From NCBI GenBank assembly GCA_023412915.1, contig JAEZRE010000001.1, forward strand, positions 1-64,000: a stretch of DNA of 64,000 nucleotides, in the 5' to 3' direction. Positions within the stretch are counted from its first letter, which is position 1, and the number at the start of each line of letters is the position of its first letter. The DNA is from Bacillota bacterium (GTDB taxonomy: Bacteria; Bacillota; Clostridia; Acetivibrionales; DTU013). The notes beneath the pieces were generated by a model that had not been told where the DNA came from, made no database searches, and saw only the letters and a list, made by a program, of their open reading frames with translations. Made by a program: the position numbers and the translations under genes. Positions 9,124-18,849 of this stretch are shown here, in pieces.

Positions 9124-9261
9124 CGGCTCGATACCCTTTGCTGACCCGGCCAGCGTCACGGCTCCCAAAAATTCGATGATAATTGTTTGAAAGCCGGGAC
9201 AAATGTGCCGGTAGTCAGCGGAAACGTCGTTCCGGTAATGAAGGCTGCGGAGTTTTTCATG

Positions 9262-9441
9262 TCACCGTTCAATAAGATTTGAAACCGGGACCTCCTGCCT
9301 GTTTGTGGGCTCGCTCAGCGTGTGTATCATCGCGGTGCCTTTATTGTCGTTCACACTTTCGATGTATATAGGCTTTCCGTTGTAAGTCACATCAACCATC
9401 GTGGGCAGGGAAACGATCGTGCTGGCACGTTTTTTATCCAT
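9262..9441 (-). CDS. sspH: Small acid-soluble spore protein, H type
   Basis: 59 residues; ATG 9441 follows AAGGAGAG. The sequence fits the SspH family along its whole length: MDKKRAS at the start, then VDVTYNGKPIYIESV, TAMIHTLSEP and EVPVSNLIE at the end. SspH-type proteins are made in the forespore under SigG and found in the spore core; they are unrelated to the DNA-binding alpha/beta SASPs. Its presence marks a spore former. Between 9124 and 9261 I see no gene, only a short plus-strand open stretch that looks protein-like but has no start. Confidence 0.9.
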   Translation of the reverse strand: MDKKRASTIVSLPTMVDVTYNGKPIYIESVNDNKGTAMIHTLSEPTNRQEVPVSNLIER

Positions 9442-9523
9442 AGCTATACTCTCCTTGAATCAAATAATTATCTTTAGCTTCTCCTGATATGTTATCTGTT
9501 ATTCCATTTTATTAAAAAATAGG

Positions 9524-9551
9524 TTGACATAAAGCGGTAATAATTTATAAT
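9524..9551 (+). promoter_or_regulatory. Strong SigA-type promoter of the chemoreceptor gene
   Basis: TTGACA at 9524-9529, 16-bp spacer, TATAAT at 9546-9551. Transcription should start near 9558, about 200 bases before the ATG. Confidence 0.85.
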
Positions 9552-9557
9552 TATGTG

Positions 9558-9758
9558 TATATCATAGAACATGGAAATTCCGTAATATATGAGAGCAATT
9601 CTTATATCATTTCAAAGAAAAATGGTCTGATAAGGCCATTTTTTAATATCCTGCAAAGACAAAGGAGGGCCGGAAATCAATTCGTACATTTTTGATAAAG
9701 CAATAATCTTATTAAGAGCCATGCATTAGAAATTCCCATTAAAAGACGGAGGAGTCTT
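9558..9758 (+). promoter_or_regulatory. 200-base leader with a terminator-like hairpin before the chemoreceptor
   Basis: The leader holds a 10-bp stem AAAAATGGTC / GGCCATTTTT (9618-9643) with loop TGATAA followed by Ts, which is terminator-like. A second AAAGGAGGG (about 9660) has no ATG after it. The real ribosome binding site is GGAGGAG just before 9759. I do not recognise a known riboswitch class. The leader may be an attenuator. Confidence 0.5.
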
Positions 9759-11540
9759 ATGAAAATCAGTACCAGGATATTTTTACTCAGCCTTGTGAAT
9801 GTATTGATATTGTTGGGTATTACGGCGGCTGTTGTGCTGACGTCGGTTATCCAACTCAGCAGTCAAAGTGTGGAACGGCTTGAAACAACCTTGCGTCAGG
9901 ATTTCGACAACCTGGCCAGAAACGAAGTACAGACTGCCATAAGTATTATATCGGGGTATAATGCAAAAGCAGAAAGCGGAGCAATTACTACAGATGAGGC
10001 AAAAAAAATGGCTGCCGACGCCATCAGAGATCTGAGATACGGCAAGGATGGTTATTTTTGGATAGATACCACCGAGGGTGTAAGCGTTGTGCTGCCGACA
10101 GACAAGGATAAAAAGATCGAAGGTACAAACCGTTATGATTCTGTAGACAGTAAAGGCAATTATTATGTACATGACTTTATTGCCAACGGTAAGAAAATAG
10201 ACGGCGATTATACGGATTACTGGTTCAAGAAGATAGACAGCGACAAGCAGTTCCCCAAGAGAAGCTATACACTGCAGTTCGAGCCATTCGGATGGGTTGT
10301 CGGAACCGGCAATTATACCGATTACATAGATGAACAGGTGCTTCAGCAGCAGCAGGTTCTTAAAGGCCACCTGAATTCCAGCATCCTGCTTATAGCAGTT
10401 TTACTTCTTGTATCTTTGGCGGCATCCGCCTCGGTATCCATATTATTTGGGAGAAGGATCTCGAAACCGATTAAAGTGGCAGCCGACAACCTTCATATTA
10501 TATCGACCGGGGACCTGTCCACAATAATGCCTGAGCATTTTAAGAAAGCAAAGGGTGAAATCGGGATATTGTCCAGGGCCGTCGACACAATGCAGGAGTC
10601 TGTGAAAAAGTTGATAAAAGGCGTCGTAGACGAGTCTAAAACCGTAGAAGACGTGGTGACTGGCGTATCATCCAATATGGATGAACTGAACCGGCATTTC
10701 GAAGAGGTATCTGCAATAACGGAGGAACTGTCGGCAGGTATGGAGGAAACCGCCGCATCGACGCAGGAAATGAACGCGACGGCGTCGGAGATAAACGAAG
10801 CGGTGGAATCGATTGCTGTAAAAGCCCAGGAAAGTGCTGCTTCGGCTAATAAAATAAGTAAAAACGCAAGCAATTTGAACGTAAGTTTCAAAGAGGCCCA
10901 GAGGAGTTCACTGAACATATTCATCGATGTAAAACAGAAGCTGGAGGCTGCTCTGCTGGAATCAAAGGAAGTGGAGAAGGTAAATGTATTGTCAAATGCA
11001 ATTCTGCAAATTACAGAACAAACCAATCTGCTTGCTTTAAATGCCGCAATAGAGGCAGCAAGGGCCGGTGAAGCGGGAAAAGGCTTTGCCGTAGTTGCCG
11101 AAGAAATAAGGAAGCTTGCCGAGAATTCGAAAAGTACCGCAACGGAGATTAGAAATATAACAAAAACAGTAGTGCAGTCGGTTGATAACCTTTCGACAAA
11201 TGCCAATAACCTTCTGAATTTTATGTCTACAGATGTTGACGGCGATTACCAGACAATGCTCAAAGCCACTGATGAGTATAAAAAGGATGCGGAGAACATA
11301 AGCATGCTGATAAACGATTTTTCCGCGACGGTTGAAGAGGTTTCAGCTTCGATGAAAAATATGGTCAAGGCCATAAATGAAGTTACCGAGGCAGCCGGCG
11401 ACGGATCGAACGGCACATCAAATATTGCCCAGAAGGCCGCCCTCGTTGTTGAGAAGTCCGGCGAAGTATTGGAGTATATCGGATACTCAAAAGCAAGTGT
11501 TGACAAACTCAGAAATATGTCACAGGTATTCAGGATATAG
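9759..11540 (+). CDS. Methyl-accepting chemotaxis protein with periplasm-facing sCache domain
   Basis: 593 residues. TM1 lies at about 7-30. An extracellular single-Cache domain follows (about 40-190; YGKDGYFWIDTT, NYYVHDFIANGK, EPFGWVVGTGNYTDYID), then TM2 (about 205-228), HAMP (about 230-285), and a long cytoplasmic coiled coil with the conserved hairpin tip QTNLLALNAAIEAARAGEAG. sCache_2 domains bind small organic acids or similar ligands outside the cell; the tip binds CheA/CheW. It is not next to other chemotaxis genes. It has its own strong promoter with a 200-base leader, and a terminator follows. Confidence 0.93.
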   Translation: MKISTRIFLLSLVNVLILLGITAAVVLTSVIQLSSQSVERLETTLRQDFDNLARNEVQTAISIISGYNAKAESGAITTDEAKKMAADAIRDLRYGKDGYFWIDTTEGVSVVLPTDKDKKIEGTNRYDSVDSKGNYYVHDFIANGKKIDGDYTDYWFKKIDSDKQFPKRSYTLQFEPFGWVVGTGNYTDYIDEQVLQQQQVLKGHLNSSILLIAVLLLVSLAASASVSILFGRRISKPIKVAADNLHIISTGDLSTIMPEHFKKAKGEIGILSRAVDTMQESVKKLIKGVVDESKTVEDVVTGVSSNMDELNRHFEEVSAITEELSAGMEETAASTQEMNATASEINEAVESIAVKAQESAASANKISKNASNLNVSFKEAQRSSLNIFIDVKQKLEAALLESKEVEKVNVLSNAILQITEQTNLLALNAAIEAARAGEAGKGFAVVAEEIRKLAENSKSTATEIRNITKTVVQSVDNLSTNANNLLNFMSTDVDGDYQTMLKATDEYKKDAENISMLINDFSATVEEVSASMKNMVKAINEVTEAAGDGSNGTSNIAQKAALVVEKSGEVLEYIGYSKASVDKLRNMSQVFRI

Positions 11541-11580
11541 AAATCGTACTCATAACTGAAGGAAATGAACGGGTAAAAAA

Positions 11581-11608
11581 CAGCCCGGTACGGTAAAGTA
11601 CCGGGCTG
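11581..11608. terminator. Bidirectional intrinsic terminator
   Basis: Perfect 11-bp stem CAGCCCGGTAC / GTACCGGGCTG with a 6-base loop. Six As precede it on the plus strand, so the minus-strand transcript of the alcohol dehydrogenase ends in a U-run. It lies between convergent genes. Confidence 0.88.
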
Positions 11609-11611
11609 TAC

Positions 11612-12790
11612 CTATTTATAGGCATTTTTCATTATCTCTACCGTTTCTTCAAGAGACAGCCTGTAGCGATCCATTGTAAAGAGTCCGCCCATTGTGCTGC
11701 GGGAGTTTTCGGCAAGCGCCGGGATTTCTTCCTGCCTGATGCCGTAGTCCGACATTTTTATATCATGGACGCCGCACGCTTTCTGCAGGTCTGTCAGAGC
11801 CTTTACGAACGCCTGTGCACGCTTGCCTTCGGGAACCGTGTCCGTATCAACGCCCATGGCTCTGGCCATATCGGCGAGCCTTTCCGGTATTTTTGCGGCA
11901 AAGAAGGTGTAGTAGGCTTCAGAGAGCATTATAAGCCCCGCGCCGTGCGGAAGATCATGATGGAAAGCGCTCATGGCGTGTTCCATGGAATGCTCTGAAG
12001 TACAACTCGACGTGGATTCGACCATGCCTGCGAGTGTATTTGCGAGTGCGACCTGGGTGCGGGCTTCCAGATTGGAACCGTCTTTAACACAGACCGGGAG
12101 GTATTTTGCTATAAGCTCTATGCTCTTCAGGGCAAATATGTCGCTGACCGGAGTTGCGATATTTGCGATATACCCTTCAGTGGAATGGAACAGCGCGTCG
12201 AAGCCCTGGTAAGCCGTCAGCTTCTCAGGCACGGTTAGCATCAGTTCGGGGTCTACGACGGACAATACCGGGAAGGTAAACTGGTTGCCGAACCCGATCT
12301 TTTCATTGGTGTCTTCCTTTGTGATAACTGTCCAGGGATCGGCCTCGGTGCCTGTGCCGGCAGTTGTAGTTATCGCGACTATCGGCAGAGGTTTAGCGAG
12401 CATGGGCATGCCCCCGCCCGTACCGCCACCCACGTAATCCCAATAATCGCCGGGATTGGCGGCCATGAAGGCTATACTTTTTGCAGAGTCGATGCTGCTT
12501 CCGCCTCCCAGCCCGATAACGAAGTCGCAGCCCTCGTTCTTCGCCAGCTGCGCTCCTTCCATTACATGCGATTTGACCGGGTTTGGAAGTATTTTATCAA
12601 ACAGAACGAACCCTACGTTTCTGGATTCCAGGAGCTTTATCAGACGGTCAAGCGTACCGGTCTTCCTCATGGAGTTGCCGGAGGAAATCACAATAAGCGC
12701 TTTTTTACCGGGCAGCGGCTCATTTGCGAGGTCGTTCAGCTTTCCCGGCCCGAATAGTACTTTTGCAGGCATGTAATAATCGAATTTCAT
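11612..12790 (-). CDS. Iron-containing alcohol dehydrogenase
   Basis: 392 residues. ATG 12790 is preferred because the GTG at 12799 is part of the AAGGTG ribosome binding site. Group III (iron-dependent) ADH signs: N-terminal FDYYMPAKVLFGPG, NAD(P) motif GLGGGSSIDSAK, ITTTAGTGTEADPW, and the His-rich metal site EHSMEHAMSAFHHDLPHG. These enzymes reduce aldehydes to alcohols, or the reverse, in fermentation (butanol, propanediol or lactaldehyde type). Cofactor and substrate cannot be fixed from sequence. Single gene. Confidence 0.92.
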   Translation of the reverse strand: MKFDYYMPAKVLFGPGKLNDLANEPLPGKKALIVISSGNSMRKTGTLDRLIKLLESRNVGFVLFDKILPNPVKSHVMEGAQLAKNEGCDFVIGLGGGSSIDSAKSIAFMAANPGDYWDYVGGGTGGGMPMLAKPLPIVAITTTAGTGTEADPWTVITKEDTNEKIGFGNQFTFPVLSVVDPELMLTVPEKLTAYQGFDALFHSTEGYIANIATPVSDIFALKSIELIAKYLPVCVKDGSNLEARTQVALANTLAGMVESTSSCTSEHSMEHAMSAFHHDLPHGAGLIMLSEAYYTFFAAKIPERLADMARAMGVDTDTVPEGKRAQAFVKALTDLQKACGVHDIKMSDYGIRQEEIPALAENSRSTMGGLFTMDRYRLSLEETVEIMKNAYK

Positions 12791-12932
12791 AATATTCACC
12801 TTCTGTTAACTGTTTTTTCCAGATACTATTATATTATAACATTATAAGATAACATTATAAGCAAATTATATATAACGGGCAAAAAATAAAATGTGTTAAA
12901 ATATGTACATAGAGAATGTGCGGAGGGCTATC

Positions 12933-13793
12933 ATGAAAAAGAAGCTTAAAGCTTTGAGACTGTTCATGACAAAAACTGCAGCTGTCGTACTGATTGCAGT
13001 TCTCGCAACTGGTATGGGCTTCAGTTATGCCGAAAACCTGAGTGAGCAGACTACGGATGTTATTAGCCGGTCTGCGGAGGCCGGCACGCTGACTCTTCCA
13101 AGGTTGATTGCGCATGCGGGCGGGGAGATCTCCGGGATACGTCTGACTAATTCTCTTCAAGCTTTTTATAATTCTTATGACAGAGGTTTCCGTTTTTTTG
13201 AAACGGATATCAGTAAAACTTCGGACGGGGTTCCAGTTCTCGTACATGATTGGGGAAATGCCAACTGGCTGAGGAATATCAAGTATTCGACAAAAGCTGC
13301 CACATACGAAGAGTTCAAATCCACCAAAACCATACTCGGCTTGAAGCTGATGGATATCAGTTTACTACTGGAATGGCTTTCAAAACATCCCGACGCGTAT
13401 GTCATAACCGATATCAAAGAGGATAATATAGGCGTCCTCAGCACCATCAGAGACCTTTACCCCAAAACCGCGGGCCAGATAATACCGCAGATTTATTCCT
13501 TCGAAGAATATGACACCGTAAAGGCGCTGGGTTATGAACATATCATACTGACGCTTTATAAACTCGATGCCCCCGCAGACAAGGTCATAAACTTCGTCAA
13601 CAGCCATGAACTGTTCGCTTTGACAATGTCCGAAGACAGGGCTGCTCCGGATTATGTAAAGCAGTTTGAAAATATCAGAATACCTATATATGTTCATGCC
13701 GTCAATGATTTCGACGTTTATCAAAAATTAAGAGACAGCGGTATTTACGGTGTTTATACCGATTACTTCCAGCCATCGGAATGGATCGAGTAA
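12933..13793 (+). CDS. Exported glycerophosphodiester phosphodiesterase-like protein
   Basis: 286 residues; ATG 12933 is preceded by CGGAGGG. A signal peptide or N-terminal membrane anchor (about 10-35) is followed by a GDPD TIM-barrel-like domain: LIAHAGGEISG (in place of the usual HRG), NSLQAFYNSYDRGFRFFETDI, DGVPVLVHDW, YVITDIKED and the end GVYTDYF. Normal GDPDs hydrolyse glycerophosphodiesters with Ca/Mg held by Glu-x-Asp, present here as ETD. The HAGG variant occurs in a subfamily whose substrate is unclear. It is probably co-transcribed with the following membrane protein gene 70 bp downstream. Confidence 0.82.
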   Translation: MKKKLKALRLFMTKTAAVVLIAVLATGMGFSYAENLSEQTTDVISRSAEAGTLTLPRLIAHAGGEISGIRLTNSLQAFYNSYDRGFRFFETDISKTSDGVPVLVHDWGNANWLRNIKYSTKAATYEEFKSTKTILGLKLMDISLLLEWLSKHPDAYVITDIKEDNIGVLSTIRDLYPKTAGQIIPQIYSFEEYDTVKALGYEHIILTLYKLDAPADKVINFVNSHELFALTMSEDRAAPDYVKQFENIRIPIYVHAVNDFDVYQKLRDSGIYGVYTDYFQPSEWIE

Positions 13794-13866
13794 TGCATGG
13801 GAGCAGAGCTTGCAATTAATTAGAAAAGTTGGTATTATCTTTCTAAAAGAAAGAAGATGATGCAAG

Positions 13867-14382
13867 ATGGACGAGTTCAGAAAATCCTATGATTATTTTG
13901 AAGAACAAGGTATAGGCGGATTGCTGCTTGTACTGTTTTTCCTGCTGATTACAGCCGAGCCGCTTGCCGGTATCATGAGCATTTACTTCGGTTTCAGTTC
14001 AATGTCCTCTTACGGTTTTTGGGGAATGGTTTTTCAGGCTGCCGCGATAATATACACGGTCCTGTCGGTCTTATCCGGGATCGTTCTTAAGAAGATGTTC
14101 AATCTGGCGGTTCCCATGATCAAAGTGTTCCTGGTGTTCAGGATGTTGTTTCTGGCGCCTTATATTTATATAAATATGAGTATGCAGATAGCGGAGATTC
14201 CGTTTGAAAAAACGTACGAACTGTACCAACAGATGCACGCTTCCATAGTGTCGTCGTTTGTTTTCAGTATGGCGTACGTCATAGTTTTCAGCGCTCTATG
14301 GTATATTTACCTCCTCAGGTCCAGGAGGGTTAAGGAAACCTTCCCCCGCAAGGCTCCCGAGAGCAGCGTAAACGCACAGTAA
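13867..14382 (+). CDS. DUF2569-family membrane protein
   Basis: 171 residues with four predicted membrane segments (about 17-38, 50-75, 83-105, 128-150). The start EEQGIGGLLLVLFFLLITAE fits the GxGGWL-type opening of DUF2569 proteins. The function of the family is unknown. The C-terminal tail is charged and cytoplasmic. It lies between the GDPD-like gene and the large membrane protein gene, all in the same direction. Confidence 0.65.
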   Translation: MDEFRKSYDYFEEQGIGGLLLVLFFLLITAEPLAGIMSIYFGFSSMSSYGFWGMVFQAAAIIYTVLSVLSGIVLKKMFNLAVPMIKVFLVFRMLFLAPYIYINMSMQIAEIPFEKTYELYQQMHASIVSSFVFSMAYVIVFSALWYIYLLRSRRVKETFPRKAPESSVNAQ

Positions 14383-14477
14383 GAATTCAAGCGGGCTGAA
14401 AACAGAATCTCTGTATGAATACTCCCGGAGGAATCTGGAATAATATTGGTGAATGATTCCACAAAAGGGAGTACCGT

Positions 14478-15941
14478 ATGGCGGAGGATAAGAAGCAATT
14501 TAAAATGGAATATGCGGCAGCAGGGATCGTAATGGGCATCCTTTGCTGCATTTTATTTTTAAGGCCGATAACCGGAGTCGCCGACAACGGCGATTTTGCG
14601 CGCATAATGAACTCGACGGGACTTCAATATATTACTGATTCCTCGTCGGACCGATATTTTGGCTTCGTGAACCGCCTTTATAAATCGGGCTTCATAATGC
14701 CTTTCGGAGGAGGCTATATTTCAACGGAACTTCCCCTCGTGCTGCTGGCTGTTCTTGCAAGCAGGCTGGTCCACAATGCCGGACTATTTGATATCCGCTT
14801 TCTTGGGGCTATATACGCGCTGGTTTTCACCGCGGCTGTGTTCCTGATAGTAAGGTGCGTACGGAAGCGGTCCGGATTTTCGGGCGTTGTTGCTGCTTTA
14901 GCGTTAATATTGGTCTTTTGCGATACGGGTTATATTTCATATTTCAACTCACTCTACGGGGAGCCCGTATCGTCAGTTTTCCTGCTGATGCTGGCAGCGT
15001 CCGTACTGCTTCTGGCCTCGCGGGAGAAACCTGCGATTTGGGCGCTGCTGCTTTTCGGGACGAGCGCCGCTTTATTTGCCGGGGCAAAGGTGCAGAATTC
15101 CCCGGCGGGCATACTGGCCGCACTGCTGCTCTTAAGAGCTGTCAGGCTCAGGAAGGACGCTCTGTGGAAAAGGGTATCCGTAGTGCTTGCCGCAACTGTA
15201 GTCGCAGTTTCCGCACTCTGCTATGTCAGCGTCTCGGGGGACATAAAGGTCTGCAACAAGTACCAGACCGTATTTTACGGCATCCTCAGGGGCTCGCCAG
15301 ACCCGGAGAGGGACCTCGGGGAACTCGGGCTCGATCCGTCTCTGGCGGTGCTTGCCGGAACAAATTATTTCATGGAGGACTATCCGATCGATATCAGGAC
15401 ACCTGAATTCAAGGAAATGCTATCGTCAAAGGTAAATCATCTCAAAATACTTTCGTTCTACCTAAGGCATCCGCAGCGTCTGCTCCGGAAGCTTGAATAC
15501 GCCGCGGAGAACGGCTTTAAGCTGAACCAGGGCGTAGGAAATTTCGAAAAGTACCCGGGAATAGAATACAAGCGGGTAACTAAGGCGTTCAGCTTCTGGG
15601 GGAGCTTCAAACAAAATGTTCTGCCGCATTCTCTGCTATTCCTCGCGGTGATTTATCTGGCGGCTGCCCTTGCCATTATTTACGAATATGCCAGGAGTCG
15701 GAGAGCATCCGGACGTTTTATGACCGAATTGGCCGGTCTCATCCTGCTTACGGGTATGATGCAGTTCGTCCTTCCGGTCATCGGTGACGGCGACGCCGAC
15801 ATAAGCAAGCACCTGTACCTGTTTAATGCAAGCTTCGATCTTCTCGTCGCAGCCGGACTGACCTATATTTCTGCAAAGCTCGCAGCGGCGGTGAGATATG
15901 TCAGAGAGAGGAGACTTACGGCAAAACTTCAGACGCAGTAG
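14478..15941 (+). CDS. Polytopic membrane protein, WsfD/GT-C glycosyltransferase-like
   Basis: 487 residues with about 9-11 membrane segments; start ATG 14478 after AAAAGGGAG. After the first helix it has a conserved acidic loop (VADNGDFARIMNSTGLQY), and then YFNSLYGEP and DADISKHLYLFNASFDL near the end. These features resemble WsfD-type hexose transferases and other GT-C fold enzymes that use lipid-linked sugars outside the membrane; the Asp in NGDF would be the catalytic candidate. No other glycan genes are nearby, so the acceptor is unknown. Confidence 0.6.
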   Translation: MAEDKKQFKMEYAAAGIVMGILCCILFLRPITGVADNGDFARIMNSTGLQYITDSSSDRYFGFVNRLYKSGFIMPFGGGYISTELPLVLLAVLASRLVHNAGLFDIRFLGAIYALVFTAAVFLIVRCVRKRSGFSGVVAALALILVFCDTGYISYFNSLYGEPVSSVFLLMLAASVLLLASREKPAIWALLLFGTSAALFAGAKVQNSPAGILAALLLLRAVRLRKDALWKRVSVVLAATVVAVSALCYVSVSGDIKVCNKYQTVFYGILRGSPDPERDLGELGLDPSLAVLAGTNYFMEDYPIDIRTPEFKEMLSSKVNHLKILSFYLRHPQRLLRKLEYAAENGFKLNQGVGNFEKYPGIEYKRVTKAFSFWGSFKQNVLPHSLLFLAVIYLAAALAIIYEYARSRRASGRFMTELAGLILLTGMMQFVLPVIGDGDADISKHLYLFNASFDLLVAAGLTYISAKLAAAVRYVRERRLTAKLQTQ

Positions 15942-16009
15942 AGCTGGGGATAACGCCTTTCATGCCGTAGATTATGGAACAGCCTCGGGATATGGAGGCC
16001 TTTAAGGCT

Positions 16010-16858
16010 CTACTTCTGCTTCCTGATGCTTGATGGCGATATGTGGTTGTATTTCTTGTATAATTTGCTGAAATAATAGGCGTCCTCATAGCCGACCGAC
16101 CTTGCGACGGATTTGATGGAATGCCTCCCGTCCTGCAGCATTTCGCGTGCCTTGGACAGGCGGAGCTTGATCAGATAGTTGATCGGCGTTTCACCCGTTT
16201 CTTCCTTGAAAACCTTGGAGATATAAGTTGGACTAAGGTAAATACTCTTGGATATCGTATCAAGTGAAACGGGGCGCATATAATTCTCATTCAGAAAAGT
16301 TATCAAAGTGCTGACAATGACTGACTTTTCATTTGAATCGAAGCTGACGAGAGGGTTTTTGCTCGCGCGCAGCTCCGAACGGGTAGTTTTGAGGAACAGT
16401 ACGATAAGCCGCATCACCTGAATCTTGAGCATCAGCTCGCAGCCCGGCAGGCTGTTCTCCTGCTCGAGATAGATATCGCTGCAGCATTTTAGGAATTCCT
16501 GCTCATGCTCCAGAAGATTGATGACCGGGCAGGTTTCCGGATCTATCAGATTGTTTTTTATCAGCCCTTCTACCTGTATGTTATCGAAGCCGACGTGCAG
16601 TTCAAGGATCTCCTCCCCGGGCTTTACAGTTTTGCCGTGGTTCACGCCGGGGTTGAAGACGAGCATGTCGCCCTTTTTTACCTGATAGTGCGCATTGCCT
16701 ATTCTATAGGAGCAGCCGCCCGAAAGAACATAGACCATTGATATGAAATCATGGCAATGTATCTTCGTCTCATGCGTTTCATCGAATTTGCGTTTGAAGG
16801 TGAAGTAAACATGGGGATTGAAGCTTTCAGTATTGACGCCCAGATCGAACATCTGCAC
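16010..16858 (-). CDS. AraC-family transcriptional regulator with cupin sensor domain
   Basis: 282 residues from GTG 16858 (AAAGG seven bases upstream); ATG 16852 is possible. The N-terminal AraC-type cupin (about 10-110; THETKIHCHDFISMVYVLSG, GDMLVFNPGVNH) probably binds a sugar-like or small ligand. The C-terminal double helix-turn-helix (about 180-280) has YLSPTYISKVFKEETGETP, SIKSVARSVGYEDAYYFSKL and YKKYNHISPSSIR. It is divergent from the ABC exporter genes, with 172 bp between the starts, so control of that pair is the simplest guess. Confidence 0.9.
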   Translation of the reverse strand: MQMFDLGVNTESFNPHVYFTFKRKFDETHETKIHCHDFISMVYVLSGGCSYRIGNAHYQVKKGDMLVFNPGVNHGKTVKPGEEILELHVGFDNIQVEGLIKNNLIDPETCPVINLLEHEQEFLKCCSDIYLEQENSLPGCELMLKIQVMRLIVLFLKTTRSELRASKNPLVSFDSNEKSVIVSTLITFLNENYMRPVSLDTISKSIYLSPTYISKVFKEETGETPINYLIKLRLSKAREMLQDGRHSIKSVARSVGYEDAYYFSKLYKKYNHISPSSIRKQK

Positions 16859-17030
16859 ACCCAGACCTTTATAAATTTAATGCCTAATCAGAATAAGATT
16901 ATACATCATAAAATCAAAAATGTACATTTTCTTGTTGTGGTTCATACCGGATAATTAAATATAATGGCATTCCGGCAATATATCGAAAATACTGCGCCGC
17001 GAGGCCAAATAACCGTGAAAGCTGGCATAT

Positions 17031-18827
17031 ATGGCCGTATTCAAATGGGTTTGGAGTTACATTAAAAAATACAAATACACATTTCTGACCGCAATGTTCC
17101 TGGTCATCCTTATGAACCTCCTGAACATGGTCAACCCGATAGTGCAGGGCATACTTGTCGACAAGGTCATAAAGGGAGGAAAGGCGCAGCTCTTCGGGAT
17201 CGACGTCGACAGGCTCATAAAGGGCGGGCAGTCCGAGGTACTGCTTACACTGGCCGCGATACTGATAGGCACTACGCTGATCAAGTCCGTATTCAGGTAC
17301 ATTTACCTGAATATGTTCGAATACGTGTCGCAGAGCGTTACCTTCAATGCTAGGGAAGCCATATTCAAGCGTGTACAGGAGCTTGACTTCGAATTCTTCG
17401 ACAACACCAAGACGGGAGACATAATGGCGCGCATGACGGGCGATATGGAAGCTGTCAGGCATTTCACGGCGTATGTCATATATTCGGTATTCATGCACCT
17501 TATAACCTTCATTTCGGTCATTGTGATACTGTTCTCTATAAATGCGACTTTTACTTTGACTCTGCTGGCGGTAACGCCTGTTACAGGGATACTGGCCGTC
17601 AAACTGGCCGGTACGGTAAAACCGGCATTTATGGCCATAAGGAATCAATTTTCAAAGCTCAACTCGACCGTTCAGGAAAGTATCAGCGGAAACAGGGTCA
17701 TCAAGGCGTTTGCCAAGGAAGATTACGAGCTGTATAAATTCTCTCGCGAAAACGCGGGTTTTATGGACAGGAACGTGGAAGCCGCGAAGATATGGGAGAA
17801 ATACCTGCCTGTGCTGGATTCGGTAGCCGGTTTTCTTTCGGTGGTCATTATTTTAGTTGGAGGAATAATGGTCATCCGAGGGAACATCACTCTCGGTCAA
17901 CTGGTAACCTTCAACAGCTTCATCTGGGCGCTTAACAACCCCATGAGGCAGGTGGGCTGGCTTATAAACGATACGCAGCGGTTTGCGGCGTCGGGCGAAA
18001 AAATAATGGCGCTCCTTGACACTGAACCCAGGATAAAGAGCCAGGAAGAGCCGGTCGACGGGGGCAAGGTGGATGGCAGGGTCGAATTCAGGAACGTATG
18101 CTTCAGTTACGGCGAAAATGAAGTGCTGGAGGATGTCTGCTTCAAAGCGTATCCCGGACAGACCATCGCGGTCGTCGGTCCAACCGGCTCGGGCAAATCG
18201 ACTCTTGTAAGCCTTATATCGAGATTTTACGACTGTACGGGGGGAGAGATCCTGATCGATGGCAGGGATATACGCGATTACGATGTGAGAGAGCTGAGGG
18301 AGAACATCGCGGTGGCAATGCAGGATGTGTTTCTGTTCTCCGATACGATCGAAGGAAATATAGCGTACGGCACTCCTGAGGTTTCCGCCGAAAAAGTACA
18401 GTGGGCTGCCGAAATGGCCGGGGCCAGTGGCTTCATCGAGAGCTTCAGCGATGGCTACGACACTATCATAGGGGAACGCGGGGTTGGACTGTCAGGCGGC
18501 CAGAGGCAGAGGATAGCCCTTGCCCGCGCGCTTATAAGGGACCCTTCGATATTGATACTTGACGATACGACGTCGAGCGTCGACATAGAGACCGAGCACG
18601 CCATACATAAGTCGCTGGGCGAGTTTTATAAAAACAAGACTGCTTTTGTGATAGCGCACAGGATATCATCGGTAAAAAACGCCGACCTTATACTTGTGCT
18701 GGATTCCGGAAAGATAGTTGAAAGAGGCACGCACGCTGAGCTGCTGGCCAGGAAGGGCTACTATTACAGCGTATTTATCAATCAATACGGCGATTTCGAC
18801 AAGGAATCTGCCGGGGCTGTGTGCTGA
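17031..18827 (+). CDS. ABC exporter half-transporter, subunit with degenerate Walker B
   Basis: 598 residues: six-helix membrane domain (about 15-320) and ATPase domain (about 350-580). Walker A is GPTGSGKST (about 383-391), the signature is LSGGQRQRIALARAL, and Walker B ends LILDDTTSSVD. The usual catalytic Glu is Asp here. Its partner (next gene) has a normal Walker B but an altered signature LSVGQ. This is the pattern of heterodimeric exporters (BmrCD, TM287/288), where one composite ATP site is inactive. These pump drugs, lipids or peptides. The partner starts 22 bp after this stop. Confidence 0.92.
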   Translation: MAVFKWVWSYIKKYKYTFLTAMFLVILMNLLNMVNPIVQGILVDKVIKGGKAQLFGIDVDRLIKGGQSEVLLTLAAILIGTTLIKSVFRYIYLNMFEYVSQSVTFNAREAIFKRVQELDFEFFDNTKTGDIMARMTGDMEAVRHFTAYVIYSVFMHLITFISVIVILFSINATFTLTLLAVTPVTGILAVKLAGTVKPAFMAIRNQFSKLNSTVQESISGNRVIKAFAKEDYELYKFSRENAGFMDRNVEAAKIWEKYLPVLDSVAGFLSVVIILVGGIMVIRGNITLGQLVTFNSFIWALNNPMRQVGWLINDTQRFAASGEKIMALLDTEPRIKSQEEPVDGGKVDGRVEFRNVCFSYGENEVLEDVCFKAYPGQTIAVVGPTGSGKSTLVSLISRFYDCTGGEILIDGRDIRDYDVRELRENIAVAMQDVFLFSDTIEGNIAYGTPEVSAEKVQWAAEMAGASGFIESFSDGYDTIIGERGVGLSGGQRQRIALARALIRDPSILILDDTTSSVDIETEHAIHKSLGEFYKNKTAFVIAHRISSVKNADLILVLDSGKIVERGTHAELLARKGYYYSVFINQYGDFDKESAGAVC

Positions 18828-18849
18828 CTGCATATACAGGGGGTAAATA

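Noticed and set aside
9124..9285. Plus-strand open stretch (KAGTNVPVVSGNVVPVMKAA) as a gene
   Set aside because: It looks protein-like but has no start codon or ribosome binding site and overlaps the clear sspH gene on the other strand. At most a remnant.
9558..9758. c-di-GMP riboswitch in the chemoreceptor leader
   Set aside because: I could not find the conserved bases of the class I or II motifs; only a simple hairpin is seen.
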